DNA of 64,000 bases from Dakarella massiliensis (GTDB lineage Bacteria > Pseudomonadota > Gammaproteobacteria > Burkholderiales > Burkholderiaceae_F). The notes beneath the pieces were generated by a model, which saw nothing but the letters and a program-made list of their open reading frames with translations, had not been told where the DNA came from and made no database searches. The DNA lies in contig NZ_CVTY01000004.1 in the NCBI RefSeq assembly GCF_001182045.1, positions 248,001-312,000 on the forward strand. Direction: 5' to 3'. Positions 43,985-53,597 of this stretch are shown here, in pieces (position 1 is the first letter of the stretch; every line of letters starts with the position of its first letter). The position numbers and the translations under genes are program-made.

Positions 43985-44184
43985 TTCGTAAATAAGGCGG
44001 TAAGAAACTGAAGAACGGCACGGGCCGCAATGAAAGTAATGATGAAGGTCGCTGCCATTCCGGCGATCTGCACAGCATGGCTTCGGCTGAGCGCGTAAAC
44101 GCGGGGTCCGATCCTGCTCCAGAGAGGCATGAAGAGCACCGCCGCGAGAATAAAGGCGATTACCCAGAGAATGACGGAAATCAT
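43981..44184 (-). CDS. Small two-helix membrane protein upstream of the XRE regulator
   Basis: A 67-residue protein with two hydrophobic helices (ISVILWVIAFILAAVLFMPL at about 2-21, and IAGMAATFIITFIAARAVLQFL at about 40-61). The stop overlaps the first codon of the XRE gene by 4 nt, so the two are translationally coupled. The start ATG 44184 has no good ribosome binding site. No family recognised; it might be an accessory to the regulator, but that is inference. Confidence 0.55.
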   Translation of the reverse strand: MISVILWVIAFILAAVLFMPLWSRIGPRVYALSRSHAVQIAGMAATFIITFIAARAVLQFLTALFTK

Positions 44185-44197
44185 GGCGTAATAACTG

Positions 44198-44240
44198 CGG
44201 TAAACATAAAACTACCGTAATAATGCCTCAAAAATACGGT
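44198..44240. promoter_or_regulatory. Alternating TACGGT-type half-sites upstream of the XRE unit
   Basis: Three half-sites lie in the gap before the small membrane gene: CGGTA (44198-44202), TACCG (44213-44217) in inverted orientation 10 nt away, and TACGGT (44235-44240), forming an inverted pair with ACCGTA (44214-44219). They lie 14-56 nt upstream of the gene start and are good candidates for autoregulation by the XRE regulator. Not proven. Confidence 0.4.
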
Positions 44241-44357
44241 TTCTGTCAGCCTGACTGCCGGAAGAAGGGGATTTTAAACGGTTTTCTGAGTCGAAAGAGG
44301 ATGTAGTACGAGCAAAAAAGCCTCCCAATGAATAACCCATCCGTTATCTAAAAAACT

Positions 44358-44417
44358 TTGACATAAGGCATAAGTGATTCAGAAAATTGATCCAATGGAA
44401 TTCATAACTCCGATAAT
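44358..44417 (+). promoter_or_regulatory. Candidate promoter region of the fumarate reductase-like gene
   Basis: TTGACA occurs at 44358-44363 and a GATAAT -10-like hexamer at 44412-44417, but their spacing (48 nt) does not make one promoter; TTGATC at 44387 is 19 nt from GATAAT. A promoter in this AT-rich gap (44185-44478) is likely, its exact position is not. The half-site TTGAT may be a trace of an FNR-type site. Confidence 0.35.
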
Positions 44418-44478
44418 AATCGCGAGGTTATCTGTTACAGGATAAGCAGTTTCGTTATTTTTAAGGAGAGAACGAAAT

Positions 44479-46266
44479 ATGAAATTTGCTTTTAAACCGA
44501 TCGCGATTGCAGCAGCCCTTGCTTTTATCGGAACCGCCGCAGTGGCCTCCCCGATGAAGCCCGGTACCTATACCGCCAAGGTTAACGGTCACAACGCGCC
44601 GCTCACGGTTGAAGTAACGGTCGACGCGAATAAGATCCTTTCCATTAAGACTCCGGATGATCAGGAGTCGCTTGGTGTCGGCAAGGCCGGTCTCAAGAAG
44701 ACCGCGGATAACATCCTTCGCTACCAGTCCATCGGAGTTGACGCGGTAACGGGCGCCACTTTCTCCTCAAACGCGCTGAAGGAAGGCGTTGAGAAGTGCC
44801 TGAAGCAGGCCGGCGCCGATATGAAGCAGTTCACCCGGAAAGCTGAAAAGCATCCGATCCATAACCGTACCTATCAGGCTGATGTTGTCGTGATCGGCGG
44901 CGGCGGAGCCGGCCTCGCGTCCGCGATTTCCTCGATGCAGGCCGGGGCGAAGAAGGTGATCGTTATTGAGAAGCTCGGCTATGTCGGCGGCTCAACGAAC
45001 GTGAGTGAAGGCGCTCTGAACGCTGTGGACGATCAGCGTCAGAAGGCGCAGGGTATCAAGGACAGCTACGAAACTTTCTACGAGACCACGATGCATGGCG
45101 GCCACGATAAGGGCGATCCGACCCTTGTCCGCTTCCTCACGAGTCACTCAATGGACGCCGTGAATTGGCTGGAAAGCCTCGGTGTGAAGTTCAACGACCA
45201 TATCGGCGCCGCGACCGGGTCTCTTGGTCAGCGTTCGCACTATCCGGCGACCCCGTACGGCAATACCTATATCCGTACGTTTGAAAAGGTGATCGCGGAT
45301 TCGAATGGCAAGATTCAGGTGCTCCTTGATACGCCGGCCGTGAAGCTCATTCAGAATAAGAGCGGCCGTGTGGTGGGAGTTGTCGGTAACAACTTCGGCT
45401 CCAAGGTTACGGTGATGGCGAAGGACGGAGTGATTATCGCGACCGGTGGTTTCGGCGCGAATGTCGCGTATCGCCAGAAAGGGAACACCGGCGTCTGGAA
45501 GAACATCAAGCTCGATAACTCGATCGGCTGTACGAATATTCAGAAGGCAGCCCAGGGTCAGGGCCTCTTCCTCGCTCAGAAGGTTGGCGCCAAGCTGATC
45601 GGCCTCTCTGACATTCAGATTCACCCCTGCGGCACCCCGGGTACCGGCCTGATGGAAAACATCCGTACGTCCGGCCGCAACCGTATTTTTGTGAATTCTG
45701 ACGGTAACCGCTTCGTGAATGAAGGCGCGGCGCGTGACGTTCTCGCGAACGCCATTTTCCAGCAGAAAGGCAGGACTTACTGGATTGTCGTGAATAAGCT
45801 CCGTTATCCGACTCCGGATTTCAAGGACCGCATGGGCGCCTCAATCCGCAATATGGAAGCGCTCGGCGCAGTGGTTAAAGCCCCGACGCTTGATGAGCTT
45901 GCGAAGAAGACCGGCATGAATGCCGAGAATCTGAAGAAGGCTATCGCGGACTACAACGCGGTTGTTTCCGGGAAGGCAAAGGATAAGCTCGGGTTTGTCG
46001 CGAACAACAAGGACGATAAGCAGATGACGGAAGGTCCCTGGTACGCCTGCCGCAAGGTGCCGACCGTGCATCACACGATGGGCGGTATCAAGATCAACGT
46101 GAAGAGCCAGGTGATCAACACGAAGGGCAAAGTGATCCCGGGTCTCTATGCTGTCGGCGAAGTGACGGGCGGCATTCACGGATCCAACCGTCTGGGCGGC
46201 AACGCCATTGCGGACATCATGACGTTCGGCCACGCAGTCGGACCGCATATTGTCCAGGGCAAGTAA
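44479..46266 (+). CDS. Secreted FMN- and FAD-binding fumarate reductase-like flavoprotein
   Basis: A 595-residue periplasmic protein. A Sec signal (AAALAFIGTAAVA, about 11-23) is followed by an FMN-binding domain. In it DAVTGATFSS (88-97) matches the ApbE flavinylation motif, with Thr94 as predicted attachment site. The FAD domain begins VVVIGGGGAGLASA (about 134-147) and has NRFVNEGAARD and GGIHGSNRLGGNA. No haem-binding CxxCH is present, unlike Shewanella flavocytochrome c; its electron partner must be elsewhere. Substrate could be fumarate, urocanate or another enoate. It is a single-gene unit bounded by a terminator. Confidence 0.85.
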   Translation: MKFAFKPIAIAAALAFIGTAAVASPMKPGTYTAKVNGHNAPLTVEVTVDANKILSIKTPDDQESLGVGKAGLKKTADNILRYQSIGVDAVTGATFSSNALKEGVEKCLKQAGADMKQFTRKAEKHPIHNRTYQADVVVIGGGGAGLASAISSMQAGAKKVIVIEKLGYVGGSTNVSEGALNAVDDQRQKAQGIKDSYETFYETTMHGGHDKGDPTLVRFLTSHSMDAVNWLESLGVKFNDHIGAATGSLGQRSHYPATPYGNTYIRTFEKVIADSNGKIQVLLDTPAVKLIQNKSGRVVGVVGNNFGSKVTVMAKDGVIIATGGFGANVAYRQKGNTGVWKNIKLDNSIGCTNIQKAAQGQGLFLAQKVGAKLIGLSDIQIHPCGTPGTGLMENIRTSGRNRIFVNSDGNRFVNEGAARDVLANAIFQQKGRTYWIVVNKLRYPTPDFKDRMGASIRNMEALGAVVKAPTLDELAKKTGMNAENLKKAIADYNAVVSGKAKDKLGFVANNKDDKQMTEGPWYACRKVPTVHHTMGGIKINVKSQVINTKGKVIPGLYAVGEVTGGIHGSNRLGGNAIADIMTFGHAVGPHIVQGK

Positions 46267-46295
46267 ACTTCTGGTTCTCTGAATCAGCAAAATAA

Positions 46296-46332
46296 AAATG
46301 GGGGAACGGTTATAAACCGCTCCCCCATTTTG
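46296..46332. terminator. Bidirectional terminator after the fumarate reductase-like gene
   Basis: ATGGGGGAACGGTT and AACCGCTCCCCCAT form a long stem (one A-C mismatch) with an ATA loop, flanked by AAAA on the left and TTTT on the right. It serves both this gene and the convergent ABC-F gene. Confidence 0.9.
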
Positions 46333-46352
46333 CATGCTTGGAAAGAAGTGCT

Positions 46353-48260
46353 CTATGCGATGGATTCAAGCTCTTCGGAGAGTTCCAGCCATTCGGCTTC
46401 GAGGGTCTCCTTCTCTTCCGTGAGAGCGCTTCGTTCTTTCAGTGTTTCTTCCACCTGAGACTTTTCCCCGCTGTAGAAAGCTGGATCCGCGATCTGAGCG
46501 TCCAGTTCAGCAGCCCGGGCATCGATTTCCGCCATCCGCTTTTCCGCGGCATCAATCTTCTTCTGGACCGGTTTGCGGAGCGAGGCGATACGCGCGCGTT
46601 CCTTCGCGGCTTCGCGCCGCGCTTCTTTCTGAGTGACAACCGGGGCAGCGGCGCTGCGGTTCTCTTCCTTCTGTGCTGCCGCGCGGTCCCGGCGGTCCGA
46701 AAGGACGAGTTCAGCGTAGTCGTCGAGGTCACCGTCATAAGCCGAGACATGACCACCGCGGACAAGCCACAGCGTTTCCGTGGCCGCCCTGAGAAGGTGA
46801 CGGTCGTGCGACACAATAAGAACCGAACCGCCGAACGTGGAAAGCGCGATTGTGAGCGCCTCGCGGGTTTCCATATCGAGGTGGTTAGTCGGTTCGTCGA
46901 GCACGAGAAGATTCGGTTTTTCCCAGGCGATGAGGGCGAGCGCGAGGCGGGCTTTTTCGCCGCCAGACATCGGCTCTACGAGTTCATTCACCTGGTCCCC
47001 CGAAAAACGGAACTTGCCGAGGAAATCGCGAAGCTCCTGCTCACGGGTGTCAGGGGCCATCCGTCTCAGATGCTGAAGCGGTGTTTCATCGAGCCTCAGG
47101 GAGTCAAGCTGGTGCTGGGCAAAGTAGCCGATCGTGAGACCCTGACCGCGGCGGAGAGTGCCGGACATAAGCGGAAGCTCTCCGCAGATTCCCTTCACAA
47201 GCGTTGACTTGCCGGCACCGTTGACGCCGAGAACACCGATCCGTTCGCCGGACCGGACGCAGAAGGACACGTCCTGCAGCACCGGGGTATCGCCGTAGCC
47301 GAGAGACATGTTTTCAGCGTCCAGCAGATGATCCGGGAGCCGCTCGGGTTCCGGAAATTCAAACCGCCACTCAGCCTTCGCGCGTACCGGTTCAACCGCC
47401 TGCAGTTTTTCCAGCATCTTGATGCGGGACTGCGCCTGGCGGGCTTTCGTCGCTTTATAGCGGAAACGGTCGATAAACGCCTGCAGGTGGGACGCGGTGC
47501 GTTCGTACGCGCGGGCACCGGCTTCCTGCTGACGGAGCCGCTCAATCCGCATCGCTTCGAAGTCAGAATAGTTGCCGGCATAGCGGCGGATTGTACCGTC
47601 CTCAATCGACCAGATTGTGCCGACCGCGCTGTCCAGGAACTCACGGTCGTGAGAAATGATGACAATCGTGGCCTGAACCCGCTTCAGCCAGGCCTCGAGC
47701 CAGATCACGGAGTCAAGGTCGAGGTGGTTCGTCGGTTCGTCGAGAAGGAGCAGATCCGCAGGACGCATCAGGGCGCGGGCGAGCGCGAGGCGGTTTCTCC
47801 AGCCGCCCGAGAAATCACGGACCGGAAGCGTGGTCTGCGCTTCCGAGAATCCGAGACCGTGAAGAATGGTTTTGGCATTCGCGGCGATCGCGCCTTCATT
47901 CAGTTCCGCAAGTGTCGCCATGGCCTGAGCGAGCGCCATATCATCGCCCGACCCTTCAGCGGCCTTCAGAGCCGCCTTGGCAGCTTCAAGCGGGGCGTGG
48001 CCGGAGAGCACGAAATCGAGTGCCGACATATCAACCGCCTGGATGTCCTGGGCAACGTGCGCGATGCGGTCTTCCGCAGGGTGTTCGATTTCCCCTGCTT
48101 CTGTCTGAATTTCTCCGAGAATCGCGGCGAAAAGCGTCGATTTTCCGCAGCCGTTCGGACCGACGAGACCGACACATTCGCTGTCGGACGCGAGCACCGA
48201 GGCGTGGCTGTAGAGAACGCGGACGCCTCTCACGAGGCTGACATCAATAAGGCGTAGCAC
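46353..48260 (-). CDS. ABC-F family ATPase (YheS-like)
   Basis: A soluble ABC-F protein of 635 residues, presumed to bind the ribosome. Two ABC domains: Walker A GPNGCGKST (near 35) and GVNGAGKST (near 345), signatures DFSGGWRNRLALARAL and PMSGGEKARLALAL, Walker B LLLDEPTNHLD and LVLDEPTNHLD, both intact. The interdomain linker (about 235-300) is charged and a C-terminal coiled coil follows from 535. The start is GTG 48260, GAAAGG upstream; TTG 48266 is too close. It resembles E. coli YheS more than EttA. It is followed by prmB's terminator region upstream. Confidence 0.88.
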   Translation of the reverse strand: MLRLIDVSLVRGVRVLYSHASVLASDSECVGLVGPNGCGKSTLFAAILGEIQTEAGEIEHPAEDRIAHVAQDIQAVDMSALDFVLSGHAPLEAAKAALKAAEGSGDDMALAQAMATLAELNEGAIAANAKTILHGLGFSEAQTTLPVRDFSGGWRNRLALARALMRPADLLLLDEPTNHLDLDSVIWLEAWLKRVQATIVIISHDREFLDSAVGTIWSIEDGTIRRYAGNYSDFEAMRIERLRQQEAGARAYERTASHLQAFIDRFRYKATKARQAQSRIKMLEKLQAVEPVRAKAEWRFEFPEPERLPDHLLDAENMSLGYGDTPVLQDVSFCVRSGERIGVLGVNGAGKSTLVKGICGELPLMSGTLRRGQGLTIGYFAQHQLDSLRLDETPLQHLRRMAPDTREQELRDFLGKFRFSGDQVNELVEPMSGGEKARLALALIAWEKPNLLVLDEPTNHLDMETREALTIALSTFGGSVLIVSHDRHLLRAATETLWLVRGGHVSAYDGDLDDYAELVLSDRRDRAAAQKEENRSAAAPVVTQKEARREAAKERARIASLRKPVQKKIDAAEKRMAEIDARAAELDAQIADPAFYSGEKSQVEETLKERSALTEEKETLEAEWLELSEELESIA

Positions 48261-48283
48261 AATCAAACCTTTCTAAAAACATG

Positions 48284-48307
48284 AAAAAGGCGGCGATGAT
48301 CGCCGCC
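48284..48307 (-). terminator. Terminator after prmB
   Basis: GGCGGCGA (48289-48296) pairs perfectly with TCGCCGCC (48300-48307); on the minus strand TTTTT follows (48288-48284). It separates prmB from the ABC-F gene on the same strand. Confidence 0.88.
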
Positions 48308-48350
48308 CTCAGAGCTGTCGGAGCCGGGCGAGAAGCAGGCCCACGCTGAA

Positions 48351-49274
48351 TCAGTGCTTGAAGTAGCGCTTCAGGTCTTCGGCGGTCGCGAGGAACACGA
48401 GGTCATCACCCGCGCTGACCGTGAGCCAGGTGAGCGGGAGATCCGGCCAGATTGCTTCAACCGCTTCGCGCCCGTCACCCACTTCAACGACAAGGATGCC
48501 GTTTTCGGTCAGATGATCCGCGGCCTCAGGCAGCAGACGGCGCACCACATCCATTCCATCGAAACCGGCTTCGAGCGCGAGAGACGGCTCAAGACGGTAT
48601 TCATCTGGCAGGGCTTCCATGGCGGCCGTGGTGACGTACGGCGGATTCGAAATGATGACGTCCCACTTCTTCGTCTTCACTTCGGGCATATCGAAGAGAT
48701 CAGAAAGCACGAGGTCGATCTGGTCTTCCATTTCGTAGTCCGCGCGGTTCACGCGGGCGACTTCAAGCGCCTTCGGGCTGATATCAACGCCCTTGACGTG
48801 AGCGTTCGGGAAGGCCTCGGCCGCGAGAATCGCGAGGCACCCGCTGCCCGTGCACATATCGAGCACAGAGCTGACGGCTTCCGGATCCTGAACCCACGGA
48901 GCGAGCTGATCCTCGAGGAGTTCCGCAATGAAGGAGCGCGGAATCAGCACGTCTTCATCGCAGTAGAAGCGGTGCTTCACGAGCCAGGCTTCGTGAAGCA
49001 GATAGGGCACCGGGACGTGTTCTGTCACGCGGCGCTCGATCAGATCCGTGATCTTGATGATTTCGTCCGCGGTCAGCCGGGCATCCCAGAACGCCTCGAG
49101 TTTTTCGAACGGCAGATGCAGTGCCCTCAGCACGAGGAATGTCGCTTCCTGCCACGTATCGTCGGTACCGTGACCGAAAGAAATTTCGGAGGACTCCATA
49201 CGGGTCATGGCCCAGCGGACCATATCGCGGATTGTGCGGAGCCGGGAAACCGATTCATGAATATTCTGAGGCAT
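48351..49274 (-). CDS. prmB: 50S ribosomal protein L3 glutamine methyltransferase
   Basis: SAM-dependent N5-glutamine methyltransferase acting on L3, of the HemK family. Of 307 residues, the N-terminal helical domain is about 1-95, VLDMCTGSGCLAILAA (137-152) binds SAM, and SNPPYVT (209-215) is the active site. The N-terminal length and GVDISPKALEVARVNR suggest PrmB over PrmC. ATG 49274. It follows queF on the minus strand with 47 nt between. Confidence 0.92.
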   Translation of the reverse strand: MPQNIHESVSRLRTIRDMVRWAMTRMESSEISFGHGTDDTWQEATFLVLRALHLPFEKLEAFWDARLTADEIIKITDLIERRVTEHVPVPYLLHEAWLVKHRFYCDEDVLIPRSFIAELLEDQLAPWVQDPEAVSSVLDMCTGSGCLAILAAEAFPNAHVKGVDISPKALEVARVNRADYEMEDQIDLVLSDLFDMPEVKTKKWDVIISNPPYVTTAAMEALPDEYRLEPSLALEAGFDGMDVVRRLLPEAADHLTENGILVVEVGDGREAVEAIWPDLPLTWLTVSAGDDLVFLATAEDLKRYFKH

Positions 49275-49321
49275 CAGATTGTTCCTCTCGCGTGAGCGCG
49301 TTAAAGAGTTCCTGGGGCGGA

Positions 49322-49741
49322 TCAGCCGCGCATCGGGGAGTTCGTTTCGAAGTCAGGGAGATGCACGACAGGAGCCGGGGTCCAGCCTTCCTTGCGGTGC
49401 TCTGCGATCACCGTGGTGTAGATGCCGCCGCGGACCCACCACCGGGCGCGGATACGCATGTAGCGCGGATGAATGGCGTTGACGAAATCGGAGAGAATCC
49501 GGTTCGTCACGTCTTCATGGAAGGCGCCCATTTCGCGGTACGTCCAGGTGTAGAGCTTGATCGACTTCAGCTCAAGGCATTTCTCGTCGGCGATGTAGTC
49601 GACGATCAGCGTGGCGAAGTCGGGCTGACCGGTGAGCGGGCAGAGGCAGGTGAATTCCGGGATCTCCATGTGGATCACGTAGTCGCGCTCAGGCGCCGGA
49701 TTATCAAAGACCTCAAGCTTTTCGCTCGGTGCAGAAGACAT
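49322..49741 (-). CDS. queF: NADPH-dependent 7-cyano-7-deazaguanine reductase
   Basis: Reduces preQ0 to preQ1 in queuosine synthesis, of the short (type I) form. The 139-residue protein carries the [13 protein letters not shown] motif (30-42), with C34 as the likely nucleophile, and [17 protein letters not shown] (64-80). The conserved LKSIKLY lies between. The start is CAT 49739-49741. The upstream gap (49742-49934) shows no preQ1 riboswitch by eye. It shares a strand with prmB. Confidence 0.93.
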   Translation of the reverse strand: MSSAPSEKLEVFDNPAPERDYVIHMEIPEFTCLCPLTGQPDFATLIVDYIADEKCLELKSIKLYTWTYREMGAFHEDVTNRILSDFVNAIHPRYMRIRARWWVRGGIYTTVIAEHRKEGWTPAPVVHLPDFETNSPMRG

Positions 49742-49934
49742 GTCACATATTCCTTATATAAAACGATCTTTCGGGCGCGTCGGGAAGCCGTGTGCCGGGT
49801 TCCATGCGGAAGCGGGCCCGTGAGAGGGTAAAATCAGTCCCTCAGCAGTAAGAGCAGTAAGCCGCATATTATAGAGTCCATCCACCCGCGGGTCACAGGC
49901 TTCATCCCGCAAAACTTCGATATCCCTCACATAC

Positions 49935-52900
49935 ATGCGCCTAAGACAGGTCAAAATTTCAGGTTTCAAGAGCTTTGCAGACCCGACGGTGATTGAGTTC
50001 CCGAGCGGATTCGTCGGCATCGTCGGTCCAAACGGCTGCGGAAAGAGCAATGTCATTGACGCCGTCCGGTGGGTGATGGGTGAAACCCGGGCGGGAGAGC
50101 TCCGCGCGACGAGTTCCATGCTGGAGCTGATTTTCGCGGGCAGTGAAGGCCGGGCTCCGGCGGGGCGCGCTTCGGTCGAAATGACGCTTGATAACAGTGA
50201 CGGGACACTGACCGGCCCCTGGGGAGCCTATGCGGAGGTAGCGATCCGACGGACTCTGACGCGCGACGGGCAGAGCGCTTACTTCATCAATAACCAGCCG
50301 GTGCGACGCCGCGATGTCCAGGATATTTTCATGGGCACGGGTCTCATGCCGCATTCCTACGCGATTATCAGCCAGGGCATGATCAGCAGCTTCGTGAAAG
50401 CGAAGCCTGAGGAGCTCAGGTTCTACTTTGAAGAGGCGGCAGGCGTCTCCCGTTATAAAGAGAGACGGCGCGAGGCGGAAAGCCGCCTTGCGTCGACCCG
50501 AGCGAATCTTGACCGAGTGGCGGATCTGCAGGAAGTCAGAAAGTCCGATATTGAAAGGCTTTCCGCTGAGGCGGAGCTTGCCGGGAAGTGGAGCGCTCTC
50601 AATAACCGGAAGGAAATGCTCGCCGGTGTTTGGCTGTCGCTTCAGGAGCGGGACGCTATTGCGGCGCGAGACCGTATCGCCGCAAAAATTGCCGAAGCTG
50701 TGGCGGATATTGAATCCGGACGTGCTGAGAAATCGGCGCTCGAAAAAGAGTCCGTTGAACTCTCGCTCAGTCTCACAGTGGCGAAGCAGGATGAGGACGC
50801 GAAACGCGATGCCCTGAACCGACTCAATATGGAACTCGCGAGGACGCAGAGCGCGATTGCCGCGATTGTGGAGAAGAAAAAACTTCTCACGGATCGCGTA
50901 ACGCGCGACAGCGCGAAACTCTCGCGCGCCGGAGAGGAAGCGTCAGCAGCCGAACGCCGGGCCGAGGAACTCACAAAGGAAGCGGATTCGCTTTCCGAGG
51001 AAGCCGAGTCCATCGCGGAGGATGCCGCGGCAACCGATGAGCGGGCGGCAGAAGCGAAAAAGTACTGGGAATCCGCGAAGGAAGCATCGAAACGCGCGGC
51101 GGACGAGGAGCGTCTCGCGCAGAAGTCGCTTACCGAAGTGAATTTCCGCGAGCAGGCGCTGGAGCAGGAAAAGCGTGAGCTTGAGGCCCGGATCGGGAAA
51201 CTCGAATCCGAGGCGTCGGGCGGCACCGGAACAGCCGGACGCGAGAGCGAGCTTGAAGAGGCGAAGATTACCGCTGAGGAGCGGGCGTCTGACCTGGAGG
51301 AGCGGGAGGCGGCCCTCGAAGAAGCGCGCGACGCCGCCTCTGAGGCGGATGAGGCGGCGGCCGCCGCCGCGGAAGAAAAGGCTTCAGCCTCAGCAACACT
51401 CTCAGAAGCGACAGCCAGGCTTCAGGCGCTGGAGGAGATTCAAGAGAAAGCGAGGGCTGAGGGGAAGCTTGAAGTCTGGGCCGCCTCGCACGGTCTTTCC
51501 CGCTACGAAAAGATTCTGGATGGCGCGGAGATTGAAACCGGCTGGGCAAAAGCGGTCGAGGCAGCGCTCTCCGGCCGTATCCCCGCTTACCTCACAGAAA
51601 ATCTTGATTTTGCCGGCATTCTTGCTCAGGACACGCCGCCCGGACGGTTCGCGATCGCGTCCCGCGAGGGGTTTGCTGACGCCCCGGCGGACCGGACGGG
51701 AACCCTTGCCGCAAAGGTGCGGGTTTCGGGGGCTTCAGCTTCAGTGCTCAACTCCTGGCTTTCCCGCTTCAGAACCGCGGAGTCGCTGGACGAAGCCGTG
51801 CAGCGATCCTCTGACGGTGATCTTCCTGTAATCACCCGGGATGGTCATATCGCGGAGCGGGGAGCGGTGCTTTTCTGGGCGGAGGAGAATCCGCTTGCCG
51901 GGTCTCTTGAGCGTGAGGAAGAGATCCGAGCGCTGAAAGCGGAACAGTCCGGCGCTTCGGAGCGTTACCAGGCGATTCTCGCAGAAGTGCTCGAAACCGG
52001 AAAGGCGCGTGACGCGGCAACCGCGACGCTGCGGAGTGCCGAGGCGTCGCTTGAGCGCGCGCGGCGTGACTATCACTCCGCCGCCCTCCGTGCCGGAGAA
52101 CTGGAGTCTGAAGTCGGGGCCTGGAAGAAACGCGCGGGACAGATCCGGACGGATCTCGAAGAGGCGAAGAAGCGGCTTGGAGAAATCGACGCGGAGTATG
52201 AAGAGGCGGAGTCCCTCTTTGAAGAGCTCGATTCGCGGCTCGCCTCGGCAAGCCAGGCTTCTCAGGATGCCGAGATGGCTGAGGAAGCGGCCCGGAACGC
52301 GATGGATGAAGCGTCCAGAGCGTCGCGTGATGCGGCCTCCCGGATAACGCTTCTCAGAACGAATGCCGCCCATGCCCTGGAACGCGCCGGGGACGCCCGT
52401 CAGTCAGCGCTGAAACTTTCCTCGGAAGAGGCGGAGCTGACAGCGTCGATTGAGGAAACCCGCGCGATGCTCGAGGAGCTTGATGAAGACGCCGAACGGG
52501 ATGGACTGCAGGATGTCCTTGCGAAACAGGCTGATTCTGAGGCGGAGCTTCAGACCGCGCAGAAAAAGACCGCGGAGCTGACTGAAAAGCTGTCTGAGAT
52601 CAACCGGAAGAAAGATTCCATCACCGAGTCTGAGCGTCCGAAGCAGGAGCGGATCGGTGAAATGAAGGTGAAGCAGGGCAGCACTGAGGCTGAGCTCCAG
52701 GCGCTGACCAATCAGATTGCCGAGCGCCGGGTTGACCGCGCAGCGTCTCTCCGCGAGGCAGAAACCGGGGGCTGGAAGACTCAGGGGGTGAGAAACGAAA
52801 TCGGCCGCATTGAGAACAATATCGAAGCGCTTGGCCCCGTGAACCACGCGGCGCTTGAACACCTGGAGGCCGCGAAGAAAGCGCTCGAAATGACGGAGCA

Positions 52901-53462
52901 TCAGGTGGAAGACCTGAATGAGGCCATCGCGACGCTCGAAGAGGCGATCCGGAAGATTGACGCCGAAACCCGTGCCGTGCTGAAGGACACCTTTGATCAG
53001 GTGAACAGCAACTTCAAGGATCTCTTCAGCCGCATTTTCGGAGGCGGTGAGGCGAGTCTCGAGCTGATCGGGGATGAGATTCTGGAGGCCGGGATCGAAA
53101 TCCGGGCTCAGCCGCCCGGAAAGCGGAACGCTTCGGTGAAGCTGCTCTCAGGCGGTGAACAGGCGCTTACCGCGACAGCGCTCGTTTTTGCCATGTTCCG
53201 TCTGAATCCGGCGCCGTTCTGCCTGCTCGACGAAGTGGACGCGCCGCTTGATGAAGCGAATCAGCTGCGGCTCGCCAACATGGTGCAGCAGATGAGCAGC
53301 GCGACGCAGTTTATTGCGATTACCCATAACCGGATCACGATGGAAAAAGCCGGGCAGCTGATCGGCGTCACGATGCGTGAACCCGGGGTTTCCCGGGTGG
53401 TTTCGGTCGATCTGCGCGAAGCTGTCAATTATGCGGGGGGCGGAGAAGGCGCTCCGGCGTGA
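49935..53462 (+). CDS. smc: Chromosome segregation protein SMC
   Basis: Condensin ATPase of 1175 residues. Walker A GPNGCGKSN lies near 32-40 in the N-terminal head (FKSFADPTVIEF before it). About 160-500 is coiled coil; the hinge region spans about 500-670 (WAASHGLSRYEKILD to AERGAVLFWAEENP). A second coiled coil runs to about 1020, and the C-terminal head has LLSGGEQALTATALVFAMF and Walker B FCLLDEVDAPLDEAN. Coil sequence is strikingly rich in Ala, Glu and Ser, with no SbcC-like features. The downstream genes zipA and ligA are the standard betaproteobacterial neighbours. Confidence 0.95.
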   Translation: MRLRQVKISGFKSFADPTVIEFPSGFVGIVGPNGCGKSNVIDAVRWVMGETRAGELRATSSMLELIFAGSEGRAPAGRASVEMTLDNSDGTLTGPWGAYAEVAIRRTLTRDGQSAYFINNQPVRRRDVQDIFMGTGLMPHSYAIISQGMISSFVKAKPEELRFYFEEAAGVSRYKERRREAESRLASTRANLDRVADLQEVRKSDIERLSAEAELAGKWSALNNRKEMLAGVWLSLQERDAIAARDRIAAKIAEAVADIESGRAEKSALEKESVELSLSLTVAKQDEDAKRDALNRLNMELARTQSAIAAIVEKKKLLTDRVTRDSAKLSRAGEEASAAERRAEELTKEADSLSEEAESIAEDAAATDERAAEAKKYWESAKEASKRAADEERLAQKSLTEVNFREQALEQEKRELEARIGKLESEASGGTGTAGRESELEEAKITAEERASDLEEREAALEEARDAASEADEAAAAAAEEKASASATLSEATARLQALEEIQEKARAEGKLEVWAASHGLSRYEKILDGAEIETGWAKAVEAALSGRIPAYLTENLDFAGILAQDTPPGRFAIASREGFADAPADRTGTLAAKVRVSGASASVLNSWLSRFRTAESLDEAVQRSSDGDLPVITRDGHIAERGAVLFWAEENPLAGSLEREEEIRALKAEQSGASERYQAILAEVLETGKARDAATATLRSAEASLERARRDYHSAALRAGELESEVGAWKKRAGQIRTDLEEAKKRLGEIDAEYEEAESLFEELDSRLASASQASQDAEMAEEAARNAMDEASRASRDAASRITLLRTNAAHALERAGDARQSALKLSSEEAELTASIEETRAMLEELDEDAERDGLQDVLAKQADSEAELQTAQKKTAELTEKLSEINRKKDSITESERPKQERIGEMKVKQGSTEAELQALTNQIAERRVDRAASLREAETGGWKTQGVRNEIGRIENNIEALGPVNHAALEHLEAAKKALEMTEHQVEDLNEAIATLEEAIRKIDAETRAVLKDTFDQVNSNFKDLFSRIFGGGEASLELIGDEILEAGIEIRAQPPGKRNASVKLLSGGEQALTATALVFAMFRLNPAPFCLLDEVDAPLDEANQLRLANMVQQMSSATQFIAITHNRITMEKAGQLIGVTMREPGVSRVVSVDLREAVNYAGGGEGAPA

Positions 53463-53597
53463 TTTTTCGCACGAAGAGTACCGTCAATTGCGGCATTCCC
53501 GCGTTTTCTGCCCTACAATTAAGAAGACTGTAAGGGCGTACTCCGGAGCTGCGCCTCAGCAGCAAGAAGGGCGCAATTCGGACATCGGGAAGCGGAA

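Noticed and set aside
49742..49934. Possible preQ1 riboswitch upstream of queF
   Set aside because: The minus-strand leader lacks the class I or II consensus I could recognise; only ordinary intergenic sequence is seen.
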